DNA of 64,000 nucleotides from Candidatus Equimonas faecalis (GCA_018066245.1 JAGHRT010000021.1:1-64000), one strand, 5' to 3'. Positions 52,696 through 62,076 are shown, counted from the stretch's first letter. Numbers and translations: made by a program. The notes: a model not told the origin generated them from the sequence alone.

Positions 52696-53622
52696 GTGCG
52701 CACCTATTGGAATTTCGACAACGGCCTCCGTACGCAGGAGGAATGGACAGCTGGCTGCTGGGTGCAGGTAACCTGTCCTACACAGGAGGATGAGGACTTT
52801 CTCTTCAACAAGCTCCACATCCCCGACTACTTCCTTGACGACATACGAGACAAGGACGAGAGAGCACGCTATGAGCTGGAAGACGGATGGAACCTCATCA
52901 TCTTGCGCATACCATACGCCAAGGAAGTGGAGAGCCGTACGCCCCATACCACTGTGCCCTTGGGCGTGATACTCAACAAGGGGGTATGCATCACTATTTG
53001 TAACTTTGAGACCAATATGATGATGGATTTCGTGGCCTATCAACAAAAGCGCAATCTGGGCTTCACCGACTCCGTCGATATGGTCTTCCGTCTGTTCCTT
53101 TCAAGTGCCGTGTGGTATTTGAAGAGGCTTAAGCAAATCAGCATACTCATTGACGATGCCAAACGCCACCTTGACCACGGCATAGACAACGAAGACCTCA
53201 TACGTCTTAGCCGCCTCCAGGATTCACTCACCTACTTCATCACCTCAATAAGGGGCAATGAGACGCTGCTCTCCAAACTCAAGTTCAAACTGCCCGTGGA
53301 CGAACTCGATGCCGACCTCATCGAAGACGTAACTATCGAGATGAATCAGGCCCGCGAAACTACCAATATCTACACCAACATCCTTGATTCTACGATGGAG
53401 ACCTATGCCTCCATCATCAACAACAACATGGGAGCCACCATGCGCACCATGACATCGTGGAGCATCATACTCATGTTTCCCACACTTGTAGCCAGCATTT
53501 TCGGAATGAACCTGATAAACGGCATGGAAACGGCGTGGTGGGGATTTCCCCTTGTCATCGTTTTCAGTGGCGTGATTACGGCATTGTTCTACTGGCTGTT
53601 CCGTCGCAACACGTGGATATGA
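52696..53622 (+). CDS. corA: CorA-family magnesium/cobalt transporter
   Basis: Homopentameric Mg2+ channel, 308 residues. An acidic N-terminal cytoplasmic domain and long stalk helix precede two C-terminal TM helices. The selectivity motif GMN lies between them in SIFGMNLINGMET, and the C-terminus is basic. The start is GTG at 52696: a stop lies in frame 16 bases upstream, and the sequence from MRTYWNFDNG has normal CorA character. It lies 84 bases after pepD. Confidence 0.93.
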   Translation: MRTYWNFDNGLRTQEEWTAGCWVQVTCPTQEDEDFLFNKLHIPDYFLDDIRDKDERARYELEDGWNLIILRIPYAKEVESRTPHTTVPLGVILNKGVCITICNFETNMMMDFVAYQQKRNLGFTDSVDMVFRLFLSSAVWYLKRLKQISILIDDAKRHLDHGIDNEDLIRLSRLQDSLTYFITSIRGNETLLSKLKFKLPVDELDADLIEDVTIEMNQARETTNIYTNILDSTMETYASIINNNMGATMRTMTSWSIILMFPTLVASIFGMNLINGMETAWWGFPLVIVFSGVITALFYWLFRRNTWI

Positions 53623-53744
53623 AAGATGTGGAGCGTGAAGCGCGAAAAATGAATAAATAAGCAATACTGGCTCAAATCCAAGCTAAAGAAAAAAGAAATC
53701 ACCCTATCGAATCTACTAAACTACTAACTAAAAACCCTCCCGTT

Positions 53745-55277
53745 ATGGAAACTATGGAAGAAGCTCTGGCACGCATTACTGAGATTGCCAACAATGGCGG
53801 CGAAGCCGAGCGCACCGAAATCGAACACATCAAGTCTACGTTCTATCGTATGCTGAACGAGAGCAAGGCCGCCGAGCCCGCTCCCCAGCCTGCAGAGGCT
53901 CCTGTCGAAGAGACTGAAAGCGAGGCAACTCCTTCTGAGCCCGCTCCTCAGCCTGCTGAGACTCCAGTCAGCGACAAGTTGAATGCGCTGGAAGAAGCCT
54001 TTAAGGAGCAGCTTCAGCGTGTGAAGGAATTGCGTGCCGCCGCTGCCGAAGAGATGACTAAGGTGCAGCAAGACAACTTGGCACGCAAGCAGGCCATCAT
54101 CGCTGAGATTCAGCAAATGGCCGAGAACCCCGAAACAGCCGACAAAGGCTACGACCGCATGAAGCAGCTCCAGGCCGACTGGAAGGAGACCGGAGAAGTG
54201 CCTGCCGAGGAAGCCACGGCCGTGTGGAAGGAATACCAGCGCTGGAATGAGCAGTACTACGACATGCTCCGCATCAACGCCGAACTTCGCGCCTACGATT
54301 TCAAAAAGAACCTGGAACTCAAAACCTCCCTTTGCGAGCAGGCTGAAGCCCTCGCCGAGAAGGTGGAAGAGGATGTAATCGGTGCTTTCCGCAGTTTGCA
54401 GGATTTGCATAATCAGTTCCGTGAGATTGGTCCCGTGGCCAAGGAAATCCGTGAGGAAGTCTGGACGCGTTTCAAGGCTGCCTCCACCGTGGTGAACAAG
54501 GCTCATCAGGCTCACTTCGAGGCCCAGAAGGCCGTGGAGGAAGCCAACCTTGCCCAAAAGACGGCCCTTTGCGAACAGGCCGAGGCTACCGTGGCCGAGA
54601 AGCCCAAGAACGCCAATGAATGGGAGGAGCAGACCCAGAAGATTCTGGAGCTCCAGAAGCAATGGAAGACCATAGGCTTCGCTCCCCGTAAGGTCAATCA
54701 GCAAATTTTCGACCGCTTCCGCAGTGTTTGCGACGCTTTCTTCACAGCCAAGGCCGACCACTTCAAGAGCCTGCGCGACGGCTTGCAGAAAAACCTTGAG
54801 GAAAAGATGCACCTCATTGAGCGTGTGGAAGAACTGAAAGACAGCACGGCGTGGAGCGTTACGACCGACGAAATCATCCAGTTGCAAAAGCAGTGGAAAG
54901 CCATCGGCCCTGTGGCACGCAAGAAAAGCGAGGAAATCTGGCAGCGTTTCAATGAGGCTTGCAACTACTTCTTCGATCGTCGTAAGGAAGCCCGCAAGGA
55001 ACAGTATCAGAAGGTGTCGCGCCAAGTGCAGCGCACCGTAGAGCGTGCCGGCACCGACCTTCAGCGTATCCAGCGCAGCATCGACGAAAAGCGTCAGGAG
55101 CTGAACACCTACGAAAACAACCTCACTTTCCTCAACGCTACCAGTAAGACGGGAAGTTCCTTCATAGAGGAAATACAGAAGCGCATCGAATTGCTCAAAG
55201 GGGAGCTTCAGGGCTTGGAGAAGAAGCTGCGCGAACAGCGCAAGGCTGAGGCCGAAGCTCAGGAAGGAGGCGAGTAA
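53745..55277 (+). CDS. DUF349-repeat protein
   Basis: 510-residue, almost entirely helical cytoplasmic protein with several DUF349 repeats, seen as recurring KQLQADWKETGEVP, LHNQFREIGPVAKEI, LQKQWKTIGFAPRKV and LQKQWKAIGPVARKK motifs, each followed by a W/IxxRF helix. An acidic Pro/Glu-rich linker (about 40-75) precedes them. DUF349 proteins in Bacteroidetes are widespread but uncharacterised. The next gene starts 9 bases later, so they are likely co-transcribed. Confidence 0.9.
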   Translation: METMEEALARITEIANNGGEAERTEIEHIKSTFYRMLNESKAAEPAPQPAEAPVEETESEATPSEPAPQPAETPVSDKLNALEEAFKEQLQRVKELRAAAAEEMTKVQQDNLARKQAIIAEIQQMAENPETADKGYDRMKQLQADWKETGEVPAEEATAVWKEYQRWNEQYYDMLRINAELRAYDFKKNLELKTSLCEQAEALAEKVEEDVIGAFRSLQDLHNQFREIGPVAKEIREEVWTRFKAASTVVNKAHQAHFEAQKAVEEANLAQKTALCEQAEATVAEKPKNANEWEEQTQKILELQKQWKTIGFAPRKVNQQIFDRFRSVCDAFFTAKADHFKSLRDGLQKNLEEKMHLIERVEELKDSTAWSVTTDEIIQLQKQWKAIGPVARKKSEEIWQRFNEACNYFFDRRKEARKEQYQKVSRQVQRTVERAGTDLQRIQRSIDEKRQELNTYENNLTFLNATSKTGSSFIEEIQKRIELLKGELQGLEKKLREQRKAEAEAQEGGE

Positions 55278-55286
55278 ATCGCACCC

Positions 55287-56690
55287 ATGGAACTCCCCAA
55301 AGCATTCGTGCAAAACATGCAGCAACAGCTGGGCGACCACGAGGCCGCTCAGCTGTGCTGTGCTTTATGCGGGGACGACACGCCCGTGTCCATACGGCTC
55401 AATCCGCTGAAATGGGGTGGGGGAGAAACTGCCATGGCCGAGAGGGCATACTCCCCTGTGCCGTGGTGCAAATCGGGCTACTACCTGCCAGAGCGTCCCG
55501 CTTTTACGCTCGATCCGCTCTTCCATGCCGGTTGCTACTATGTACAGGAGGCTTCCTCCATGTTTATAGAACAGGCGTGGCATACCCTGCGGCAAATCCT
55601 TCAGACGGAAGGCGAGGCCGATGCCCCTTGCCCTCTGCTCGATCTCTGCGCAGCTCCAGGCGGCAAGAGCACGCTGTGGCGTACCCTGCTCCCTGACGGA
55701 GATTGGCTCGTGGCCAATGAGCCGAATCGCCAGCGGGCAGAAATTCTCAACGAGAATCTGATAAAGTGGGGCCATCCGAGGGTGCTCGTAACCAATGCCT
55801 ACGCAGCCGACTTCGCAGCCTACGCTCCAGGCCGCTTCCGCGTGGTAGCGACCGATGTGCCCTGTTCAGGCGAGGGAATGTTTCGCAAGGACGTGGCCAG
55901 CCGCGGCGAGTGGAGCCCGGAAAACGTGGAGAAGTGTGCAGCCCTCCAGCGCAGCATTATAGAGGACGTATGGCCCGCCCTGCAAGCCGGCGGCTTCCTC
56001 ATCTATAGCACCTGCACCTTCAATGCGCAGGAGGATGAGGACAACGTGCGCTGGATAGTGGAGCACCTTGGAGCAAGTGTCGTGCCTATTCCCGTAGCCG
56101 AGGAATGGGGCATAGTGCCTTCGCGCTGCACGGAAGCTCCCGACAGTTGGGGCTACCACTTCTATCCGCATCGCGCCCGTGGCGAGGGCTTCTTCCTTTG
56201 TCTGCTCCGCAAGTCCCTTAACCATAAGCCGGTAGGCAGCCTCGCTAAGGAGCGGAAGGAGTTCCGGCCAACCACGGCCAACTACTCCGCCGACAGGAAT
56301 AACTACTCCGCCGATAGGAATAACTTCTCCGCCGACAGGAAAAATTATCGGCGGACTAAGAAGAACTCCCCTTCGGGCAAGACACAGCCCCCCGTAGAGC
56401 CCTTCGACCAGATTCGCCACTTTGACTGGACGCCCTACGTCCGGAAGGGTTCCAAGGAGGTGCCGCAGCACGTGTTGGCCATGAACCCCGCCACGGCCTG
56501 CCAGTTCCCGCAATGCGAACTTACCTTGGCTCAAGCTCTCAGTTACCTTCGCAGGGAGTCGCTCTGCATTGATGCCCCGCGCGGCTTTGTGGTGGTGTGC
56601 TATCAAGGCCATCCTCTGGGCTTCGTCAATAATCTTGGCTCGCGGGCCAACAATCTTTATCCCCAGGAGTGGCGCATACGTCACTTGTAA
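55287..56690 (+). CDS. RsmF/NOL1-NOP2-Sun-type RNA m5C methyltransferase
   Basis: SAM-dependent RNA cytosine-C5 methyltransferase, 467 residues. The SAM-binding DLCAAPGGKSTLW is near 115. The catalytic cysteines are in ATDVPCSGEGMFRKD near 190 and IYSTCTFNAQEDEDNV near 240. A C-terminal domain (about 370-467) resembles the PUA-like/RsmF tail with FDWTPYVRK and GFVVVCYQGHPLGFVNN. Between them lies a low-complexity linker with three tandem 7-residue units NYSADRN. The target is probably 16S rRNA, unproven. It may be co-transcribed with the DUF349 gene. Confidence 0.9.
   Translation: MELPKAFVQNMQQQLGDHEAAQLCCALCGDDTPVSIRLNPLKWGGGETAMAERAYSPVPWCKSGYYLPERPAFTLDPLFHAGCYYVQEASSMFIEQAWHTLRQILQTEGEADAPCPLLDLCAAPGGKSTLWRTLLPDGDWLVANEPNRQRAEILNENLIKWGHPRVLVTNAYAADFAAYAPGRFRVVATDVPCSGEGMFRKDVASRGEWSPENVEKCAALQRSIIEDVWPALQAGGFLIYSTCTFNAQEDEDNVRWIVEHLGASVVPIPVAEEWGIVPSRCTEAPDSWGYHFYPHRARGEGFFLCLLRKSLNHKPVGSLAKERKEFRPTTANYSADRNNYSADRNNFSADRKNYRRTKKNSPSGKTQPPVEPFDQIRHFDWTPYVRKGSKEVPQHVLAMNPATACQFPQCELTLAQALSYLRRESLCIDAPRGFVVVCYQGHPLGFVNNLGSRANNLYPQEWRIRHL
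56280..56342 (+). repeat. 21-bp in-frame tandem repeat in the methyltransferase linker
   Basis: Three copies of AACTACTCCGCCGACAGGAA-type units (period 21 nt) encode NYSADRN, NYSADRN and NFSADRK. Adding or losing a unit would change the linker length without breaking the frame. Confidence 0.85.
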
Positions 56691-56700
56691 ACAATTCAGC

Positions 56701-57153
56701 ATGAACCGTCTCCGACTTTTTATCTTTATCATTTCTTCCAGCCTTCTTTGCGCGTCTGAAATGCAGGCTCGAAGGTACGATTTGCCAGCCGACAGCGTGG
56801 CTCTTATGGCGCGTTTCTACGACCCTGAGGCCCCTCTGCCCGATGCTTCCACCTTGTTCTCCTACGACAAAAAGAATGTGTGGATTCACCAACTGGCCGA
56901 CTGCTACGCCCGCATTCCCATCCGCCGGCAGACTACCATAGGCCTCAATGTGGTGGAAGGCCCCGAAGGCGCGTTTCGCTACAAAATACGGATGGAGAGC
57001 TGCCCCAAGGACATTAAACTCACTATTCGCCTGCGCGTGGAACCCGGTGCTGCGGTATGTATCAACGGCCACCCCGAAGCCTACACTGTCAAGGACGGAT
57101 ATGCCATCTTCACCCGAAAATGGAAACGTGGAACCGAGATATTGCTGCAGTAA
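56701..57153 (+). CDS. secreted protein of unknown function
   Basis: 150 residues from the ATG at 56701, with a signal peptide (IFIISSSLLCASEMQA). The mature part is soluble and beta-rich (VALMARFYDPEAPLPDAS; VWIHQLADCYARIPIR; IKLTIRLRVEPGAAVCINGH; GYAIFTRKWKRGTEIL). No family recognised; the second half loosely resembles a small beta-sandwich. It starts 10 bases after the methyltransferase gene, so it may share its transcript. The frame is open upstream to 56569, but only the ATG at 56701 gives a signal peptide. Confidence 0.7.
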   Translation: MNRLRLFIFIISSSLLCASEMQARRYDLPADSVALMARFYDPEAPLPDASTLFSYDKKNVWIHQLADCYARIPIRRQTTIGLNVVEGPEGAFRYKIRMESCPKDIKLTIRLRVEPGAAVCINGHPEAYTVKDGYAIFTRKWKRGTEILLQ

Positions 57154-57175
57154 CCCTTAAAAAGCCTGCCGTGCG

Positions 57176-57207
57176 CTTGGCAAAATTGCCGAAATATCTT
57201 AAATTTG
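57176..57207 (+). promoter_or_regulatory. promoter of the aromatic amino acid cluster
   Basis: CTTG at 57176-57179, a 20-base spacer and TAAATTTG at 57200-57207. The -7 box is exact; the -33 box has one mismatch. Transcription would begin near 57213, 17 bases before the pheA ATG. Confidence 0.7.
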
Positions 57208-57229
57208 CACACAACACCCCCGCCCGCGT

Positions 57230-58057
57230 ATGAAAATTGCCATTCAAGGCGTGCGTGGTTCCTTCCACGACATCGCCGCCCACCAGTATTTTCCCGACCA
57301 GCCCATTGAGCTGGTGGAGTGTCGTACCTTCGAGGACATCTTTCGCGCCATGCGTGAGGACAGCAGTACGCTGGGCCTGATGGCCATAGAGAACACTATC
57401 GCCGGAAGCCTGCTCCACAACTACGAACTCCTGCGCGACTCAGGCGTAACCGTCATTGGCGAGCACAAACTCCATATAGCCCACTCCATTATGTGCCTGC
57501 CCGACGACGACTGGAGCACGGTGTCGGAAGTCAATAGCCACCCCGTGGCTCTCATGCAGTGCCGCCACTTCCTTGCGGGCCACCCCCAGCTGAAAGTGGT
57601 GGAGGCGGAGGACACGGCCGATGCCGCTGCCAACATTGTGCGCAAGCAACTGCGCGGTCATGCCGCCATCTGCCATGCACGGGTGGCCGAACTCTATGGT
57701 CTGCGCGTGCTGGAGGAAAACATTGAGGACAACAAGCACAATTTCACCCGCTTCCTCGTGCTCACCGACCCCTGGGGAGCCGACCAATACCGCAATCCGC
57801 GCGAAACGACCAAAAGCAGCATCGTGTTTGCCCTGCCGCATGAAGAAGGCAGCCTGTCGCAGGTGCTCAGCATCTTTTCTTTCTACAAAATCAACCTTAC
57901 GAAGATACAGTCGCTCCCCATCGTGGGCCGTGAGTGGCAGTACCTTTTCTATGTAGATGTCAGCTACAACGACTACGTGCGCTACCGCCAGAGCATCGAT
58001 GCCGTGCGCCCGCTCACCAAGGAGCTCCGCATCCTTGGCGAATACGTAGCTTGCTGA
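57230..58057 (+). CDS. pheA: prephenate dehydratase
   Basis: Converts prephenate to phenylpyruvate in phenylalanine synthesis, 275 residues. The catalytic domain has AIQGVRGSFHDIAA, LGLMAIENTIAGSL and the catalytic threonine in HNFTRFLVL. A C-terminal ACT domain (about 195-275, FALPHEEGSLSQVLSIFSFYKINLTKIQSLP) gives phenylalanine feedback control. No chorismate mutase domain is fused here; it sits on the DAHP synthase downstream. First gene of the aromatic cluster. Confidence 0.95.
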   Translation: MKIAIQGVRGSFHDIAAHQYFPDQPIELVECRTFEDIFRAMREDSSTLGLMAIENTIAGSLLHNYELLRDSGVTVIGEHKLHIAHSIMCLPDDDWSTVSEVNSHPVALMQCRHFLAGHPQLKVVEAEDTADAAANIVRKQLRGHAAICHARVAELYGLRVLEENIEDNKHNFTRFLVLTDPWGADQYRNPRETTKSSIVFALPHEEGSLSQVLSIFSFYKINLTKIQSLPIVGREWQYLFYVDVSYNDYVRYRQSIDAVRPLTKELRILGEYVAC

Positions 58058-58076
58058 CAATTACCCCTTACGAACT

Positions 58077-59243
58077 ATGCAACCCGCCCGCCGAATTTCA
58101 CAAGTCGAAGAATACTACTTCTCGCGCAAGTTGCGCGAAGTGGCTCTTTTGCGCCAGCAGGGGCACGACATCATATCGCTGGCCATCGGAAGTCCCGACC
58201 AAGCCCCCTCGTCTCAGACCATTGACACGCTTTGCCGTGTGGCCAATCAAACCGATTCCCATGGTTACCAACCCTATGTGGGCATACCCGAACTGCGCGA
58301 AGCTATGGCCGGTTTCTACCGGCGCTTCTATGGCGTAAATCTCAACCCTGCCACCGAAATCCAGCCGCTCATAGGCTCCAAGGAGGGCATACTCCACATT
58401 ACCCTGGCCTTTGTGAACGAAGACGATGCCGTGCTTGTGCCCGACCCTGGCTATCCCACCTATACCAGTCTCTCCCGACTGCTTGGAGCCCGCGTGGTGA
58501 AATACCGGCTTTGTCCTGAAACGGCGTGGCAGCCCGACTTCGAGGAGTTGGAACGGCTCATACGGGAGCATCATCCCCGCCTCATTTGGATGAACTTTCC
58601 CAATATGCCCACAGGAGCTACGGCTACCCCGGACACCTATCGCCGCTATGTGGAGCTGGCGCGGAAGTACGACACCGTGGTGGTGAACGACAACCCCTAC
58701 AGCCTCATCCTCAACGACCGTCCCGCCAGCCTGTTGCAGGTGGAAGGAGCCAAGGAATGCTGCATAGAACTCAACTCCATGTCGAAAAGCCACAATATGC
58801 CGGGCTGGCGCGTGGGGCTCATTGCCTCTAATGCCCGCTTTGTGGGGTGGATTCTCAAGGTGAAGAGCAACATCGACAGCGGCACCTTCCGAGCCATACA
58901 GCTGGCCGCAGCCAGCGCCTATCGCAATACGGACGACTGGCACGCAGAGTACAATGCCAAAGTCTATGCCCGCCGCCGCGTCTGTGGTGAGCAAATCCTC
59001 CAAGCCCTCGGATGCACCTACGATGCCCGGCAGGTGGGCATGTTCCTCTGGGGCCGCATCCCCGATTCCTACGACAACTGCGAACAACTCACCGAGCGCG
59101 TCCTCCACGAGGCCGAAGTATTCATAACGCCCGGCTTCATCTTCGGCGCGGGAGGAGAACGCTACGTCCGTATCTCGCTCTGCGCGGGCGACAGCCAGAT
59201 AGAAGAAGCGCTTAATCGTATAAAAAAGCACACATGGAATTAG
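58077..59243 (+). CDS. class I/II aminotransferase (probable aromatic/aspartate type)
   Basis: PLP enzyme of 388 residues. The PLP lysine is Lys237 in NSMSKSHNMPGWRVG. Other signatures are VPDPGYPTYTSLSRLLGA near 125, FPNMPTGATA near 180, NDNPYSL near 203, and the C-terminal YVRISLCAGD with the substrate-binding Arg. Between pheA and the DAHP synthase it probably transaminates phenylpyruvate or hydroxyphenylpyruvate (or prephenate), as in related Bacteroidetes clusters; specificity is unproven. Its end overlaps the next gene by 10 bases. Confidence 0.92.
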   Translation: MQPARRISQVEEYYFSRKLREVALLRQQGHDIISLAIGSPDQAPSSQTIDTLCRVANQTDSHGYQPYVGIPELREAMAGFYRRFYGVNLNPATEIQPLIGSKEGILHITLAFVNEDDAVLVPDPGYPTYTSLSRLLGARVVKYRLCPETAWQPDFEELERLIREHHPRLIWMNFPNMPTGATATPDTYRRYVELARKYDTVVVNDNPYSLILNDRPASLLQVEGAKECCIELNSMSKSHNMPGWRVGLIASNARFVGWILKVKSNIDSGTFRAIQLAAASAYRNTDDWHAEYNAKVYARRRVCGEQILQALGCTYDARQVGMFLWGRIPDSYDNCEQLTERVLHEAEVFITPGFIFGAGGERYVRISLCAGDSQIEEALNRIKKHTWN

Positions 59244-60307
59244 ACCTCCTTCCCCTTGACCTCCCGGGCATAGACATGGCCCAGCGTCCCCTCGTCATTA
59301 CTGGCCCTTGCTCCGCCGAATCCGAAGAGCAGGTAATGACCACGGCCACCCAGCTGGCCGCCAAAGGCTTCCGTATCTTCCGTGCCGGCGCGTGGAAGCC
59401 GCGCACCAAGCCAGGCGGCTTCGAGGGCCACGGCGAGAAATCCCTACCTTGGATAAAGCGTGTTCACGACGAACTGGGAATGCTCACGGCTGTGGAAGTA
59501 GCCACGCCTGCCCATATCGAAGCTGCCCTTCGCCACGGCATCGACATTCTCTGGATAGGCGCACGCACGGCTGCCAACCCCTTCGCCATGCAGGAAATCG
59601 CCGACGCCCTGCACGGCCACGACGTTCCCGTGTTCGTAAAGAACCCGGTTAATCCCGACCTTGAACTCTGGATTGGCGCACTCCAGCGCATCAACGGTGC
59701 AGGCATACGCAGGTTGGCCGCCATCCACCGAGGATTCTCCAGCTACGAGAAGAGGCTGTACCGTAATCAGCCGATGTGGCACATTCCTATTGAACTTCGT
59801 CGCCGCATCCCCGAACTGCCTATCATTGGCGACCCCAGCCACATTGGAGGAAGGCGCGAACTGATTGCTCCTCTTTGTCAGCAAATCATGGACTTAGGAT
59901 TTGACGGACTTATTATAGAGAGCCATTGCAACCCCGATAAGGCTTGGAGCGATTCGGCGCAGCAGGTAACGCCCGATGTGCTTGATTTCATTCTCGACAA
60001 GCTGACCATCCGCACCGAAATGGTAAGCACCGACGTCCTCAAAAGCCTCCGCAAGCAAATAGACGAGTGCGACAACAGCCTGCTGGAGCTTCTGGCAAGG
60101 CGGATGCGTATTTGCCGTGAAATAGGTCAGTACAAGAAGGAACACAACATGCAGATTGTGCAGACTTTGCGCTACACCGAGATTCTGGACAAGCGCGGGG
60201 CGCAGGGGGCGCTGTCCGGTATGTCGCAGGACTTCATACGCGACGTGTTCGAACACATCCACGAGGAAAGCGTCAATCAGCAAATAGAGATCGTAAACAA
60301 ACACTAA
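59234..60307 (+). CDS. DAHP synthase-chorismate mutase fusion
   Basis: Bifunctional enzyme of 357 residues. Residues about 1-255 form a KDOPS-like DAHP synthase (ITGPCSAESEEQV, GAWKPRTKPGGFEG, DPSHIGGRRELI, LIIESHCNP). Residues about 265-357 form an AroQ-type chorismate mutase (LRKQIDECDNSLLELLARRMRICREIGQYK). It thus feeds the shikimate pathway and branches chorismate to prephenate for PheA. Many Bacteroidetes have tyrA directly after this gene; here a thioesterase follows instead. Confidence 0.94.
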   Translation: MELDLLPLDLPGIDMAQRPLVITGPCSAESEEQVMTTATQLAAKGFRIFRAGAWKPRTKPGGFEGHGEKSLPWIKRVHDELGMLTAVEVATPAHIEAALRHGIDILWIGARTAANPFAMQEIADALHGHDVPVFVKNPVNPDLELWIGALQRINGAGIRRLAAIHRGFSSYEKRLYRNQPMWHIPIELRRRIPELPIIGDPSHIGGRRELIAPLCQQIMDLGFDGLIIESHCNPDKAWSDSAQQVTPDVLDFILDKLTIRTEMVSTDVLKSLRKQIDECDNSLLELLARRMRICREIGQYKKEHNMQIVQTLRYTEILDKRGAQGALSGMSQDFIRDVFEHIHEESVNQQIEIVNKH

Positions 60308-60321
60308 TTTCTCCTACAAAA

Positions 60322-60741
60322 ATGGAAGGCAACTTCAAGCATATCACGCCCATACAGATTCGCTTTAATGATATTGACCATCTCGGCCATGTGAACAACA
60401 ACGCTTACTTTGCTTACTACGACCTTGGCAAGGAGCGTTACATCATTGACGTTCTCGGCGTGGACTTCGCTACGGGAAAAGTTCTTCCCGTAGTGGCACA
60501 CATCACAGCCTCTTTTCTCGAACCCATTTTCTACGGCGAGGATATAAATGTCCTTACGCGAGTGAGCCATCTCGGCAACAAGAGCTTCACGCTCGACCAG
60601 CAGGCGGTGAACGTTAAGACGGGTCATGTGCTTTGCGAGTGCTCTACGGTGATGGTCTGCTTGGACGTGGAAAGTAAGCAAAGCGTGGCTATTCCCGAGA
60701 CCTACCGCAAGGCTATCGAGACATACGAGGGACTTGCATAG
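60322..60741 (+). CDS. 4-hydroxybenzoyl-CoA-type acyl-CoA thioesterase
   Basis: Hot-dog fold thioesterase of 139 residues. The active-site loop reads RFNDIDHLGHVNNNAYFAYYDLGKERYI, with the catalytic Asp in NDIDHLGHVNN. Likely hydrolyses an acyl-CoA or acyl-ACP; the substrate is unknown. It lies between the aromatic genes and aroB, 14 bases after the DAHP synthase gene, perhaps by operon rearrangement. Confidence 0.9.
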   Translation: MEGNFKHITPIQIRFNDIDHLGHVNNNAYFAYYDLGKERYIIDVLGVDFATGKVLPVVAHITASFLEPIFYGEDINVLTRVSHLGNKSFTLDQQAVNVKTGHVLCECSTVMVCLDVESKQSVAIPETYRKAIETYEGLA

Positions 60742-60777
60742 TCTATATAGTAACAAACGCTATCAAGCTTTTAAACA

Positions 60778-61806
60778 ATGATATACGCCGAGTGCCTTGA
60801 AGCAGAACTAAAGGAGCTTGTCGCACGCCTTTCGCCCGACCGCCTGTTCGTGCTGTGCGATGAAAATACCGTAAGGTGTTGCTGGCCTTTGCTTGCCTCA
60901 AGTTTTCCCGCACTCAGCCCCATTGTCATCCCTGCCTCCGATGTGGCAAAGAACCTTACCACCCTCTCCGGCGTGTGGCAGGCTTTGCAGCAAGGCGGGG
61001 CGACCCGCCATTCCCTGCTCCTTAATCTGGGTGGAGGCATGGTTACCGACCTTGGAGGCTTTGCCGCCGCCACGTTCAAGCGGGGCATACGTTTCATCAA
61101 CGTACCCACTACGCTGTTGTCCATGGTCGATGCCGCCGTGGGAGGCAAGACGGGGGTGAATTTCGGCGGACTTAAGAATGAAATCGGTTGCTTCTGCGAT
61201 GCCGACGAGGTGGCGGTGAGTACGACGTTCCTCCGCACCTTGGACGGTAAGAACCTGCGCAGCGGCTTTGCCGAGATGTTGAAGCACGCGCTTCTTCACG
61301 GGCGCGAGATGTGGGCGGAGCACCTGCGCTTTAATCTTGCGGAGCCCGACCTTGCCGCCCTTCAGCAACTGGTGCGTCAGAGTATAGGGGTGAAGCAAAG
61401 CATCGTGGCACAGGATCCGCACGAAAAGGGCATTAGGAAAGCCTTGAACTTAGGCCACACCATCGGCCACGCCCTTGAAAGCCACGCCCTTCATACGAAG
61501 CCCATTCTTCACGGATATGCCGTGGCCTATGGGCTTATAGCCGAATTATATATGTCGGTGGCTGAGGCCGGCTTTCCCACCGATGTGTTGCGCCAGACTG
61601 CCGGCTTTATCCGAGCCTACTATGGCACGCCCAACATTGGTTGCAACGATTATGATACCCTCTATGCCTTTATGCAGCACGACAAAAAGAATAGCGGCGA
61701 CCACATCAACTTTACTTTGCTCTCCGATATAGGCCAGGTGCAGACGGACTGCCGGGTGAGCCGAAGCCTTGTGGACGAGGCTTTGGACTTTCTCCGCGAT
61801 GCCTGA
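60778..61806 (+). CDS. aroB: 3-dehydroquinate synthase
   Basis: Shikimate-pathway enzyme using NAD+ and zinc, 342 residues. Signatures: LNLGGGMVTDLGGFAAATFKRGI (NAD site), PTTLLSMVDAAVGGKTGVNFG, GFAEMLKHALLHG, and the zinc ligands in NLGHTIGHALE and LHGYAVAYG. It supplies the second shikimate step and so links functionally to the DAHP synthase upstream, 36 bases after the thioesterase. Confidence 0.95.
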   Translation: MIYAECLEAELKELVARLSPDRLFVLCDENTVRCCWPLLASSFPALSPIVIPASDVAKNLTTLSGVWQALQQGGATRHSLLLNLGGGMVTDLGGFAAATFKRGIRFINVPTTLLSMVDAAVGGKTGVNFGGLKNEIGCFCDADEVAVSTTFLRTLDGKNLRSGFAEMLKHALLHGREMWAEHLRFNLAEPDLAALQQLVRQSIGVKQSIVAQDPHEKGIRKALNLGHTIGHALESHALHTKPILHGYAVAYGLIAELYMSVAEAGFPTDVLRQTAGFIRAYYGTPNIGCNDYDTLYAFMQHDKKNSGDHINFTLLSDIGQVQTDCRVSRSLVDEALDFLRDA

Positions 61807-61830
61807 ATCTTCCCTCCTTGTAATAATGAT

Positions 61831-62034
61831 ATGACTTACGACGAACTCAACATAGCCATAGACTCCCTTGAACAGCACCTGACAGCCGAGACCAAGTCCC
61901 TGCTTGCGCAGTTGCTGCTGGAGCGGGGCGAGAAGCGCCGGCTGGCTCACAATCCCGAAGGTGCATTGGAAGATGCCCGCCGTGCCTTTGCTCTTGACCC
62001 TACCCTTGTCAATCGTTTGAACTATAAAAGCTGA
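61831..62034 (+). CDS. small TPR-like helical protein
   Basis: 67-residue all-helical protein (TYDELNIAIDSLEQHL; AETKSLLAQLLLERGEKRR; NPEGALEDARRAFALDPTLV), the last part resembling a single tetratricopeptide helix pair. Such short proteins are conserved next to mrp in several Bacteroidetes, from memory. Function unknown; probably co-expressed with the ATPase 42 bases downstream. Confidence 0.75.
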   Translation: MTYDELNIAIDSLEQHLTAETKSLLAQLLLERGEKRRLAHNPEGALEDARRAFALDPTLVNRLNYKS

Positions 62035-62076
62035 GCGGCCTGCCATCTGGCCGCTATCCACCACTACTTCCCCGAC

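Noticed and set aside
53724-55340. A 538-codon minus-strand frame opposite the DUF349 gene
   Set aside because: Leu-rich shadow caused by the Lys/Gln/Glu-rich codons of the coiled-coil gene on the other strand.
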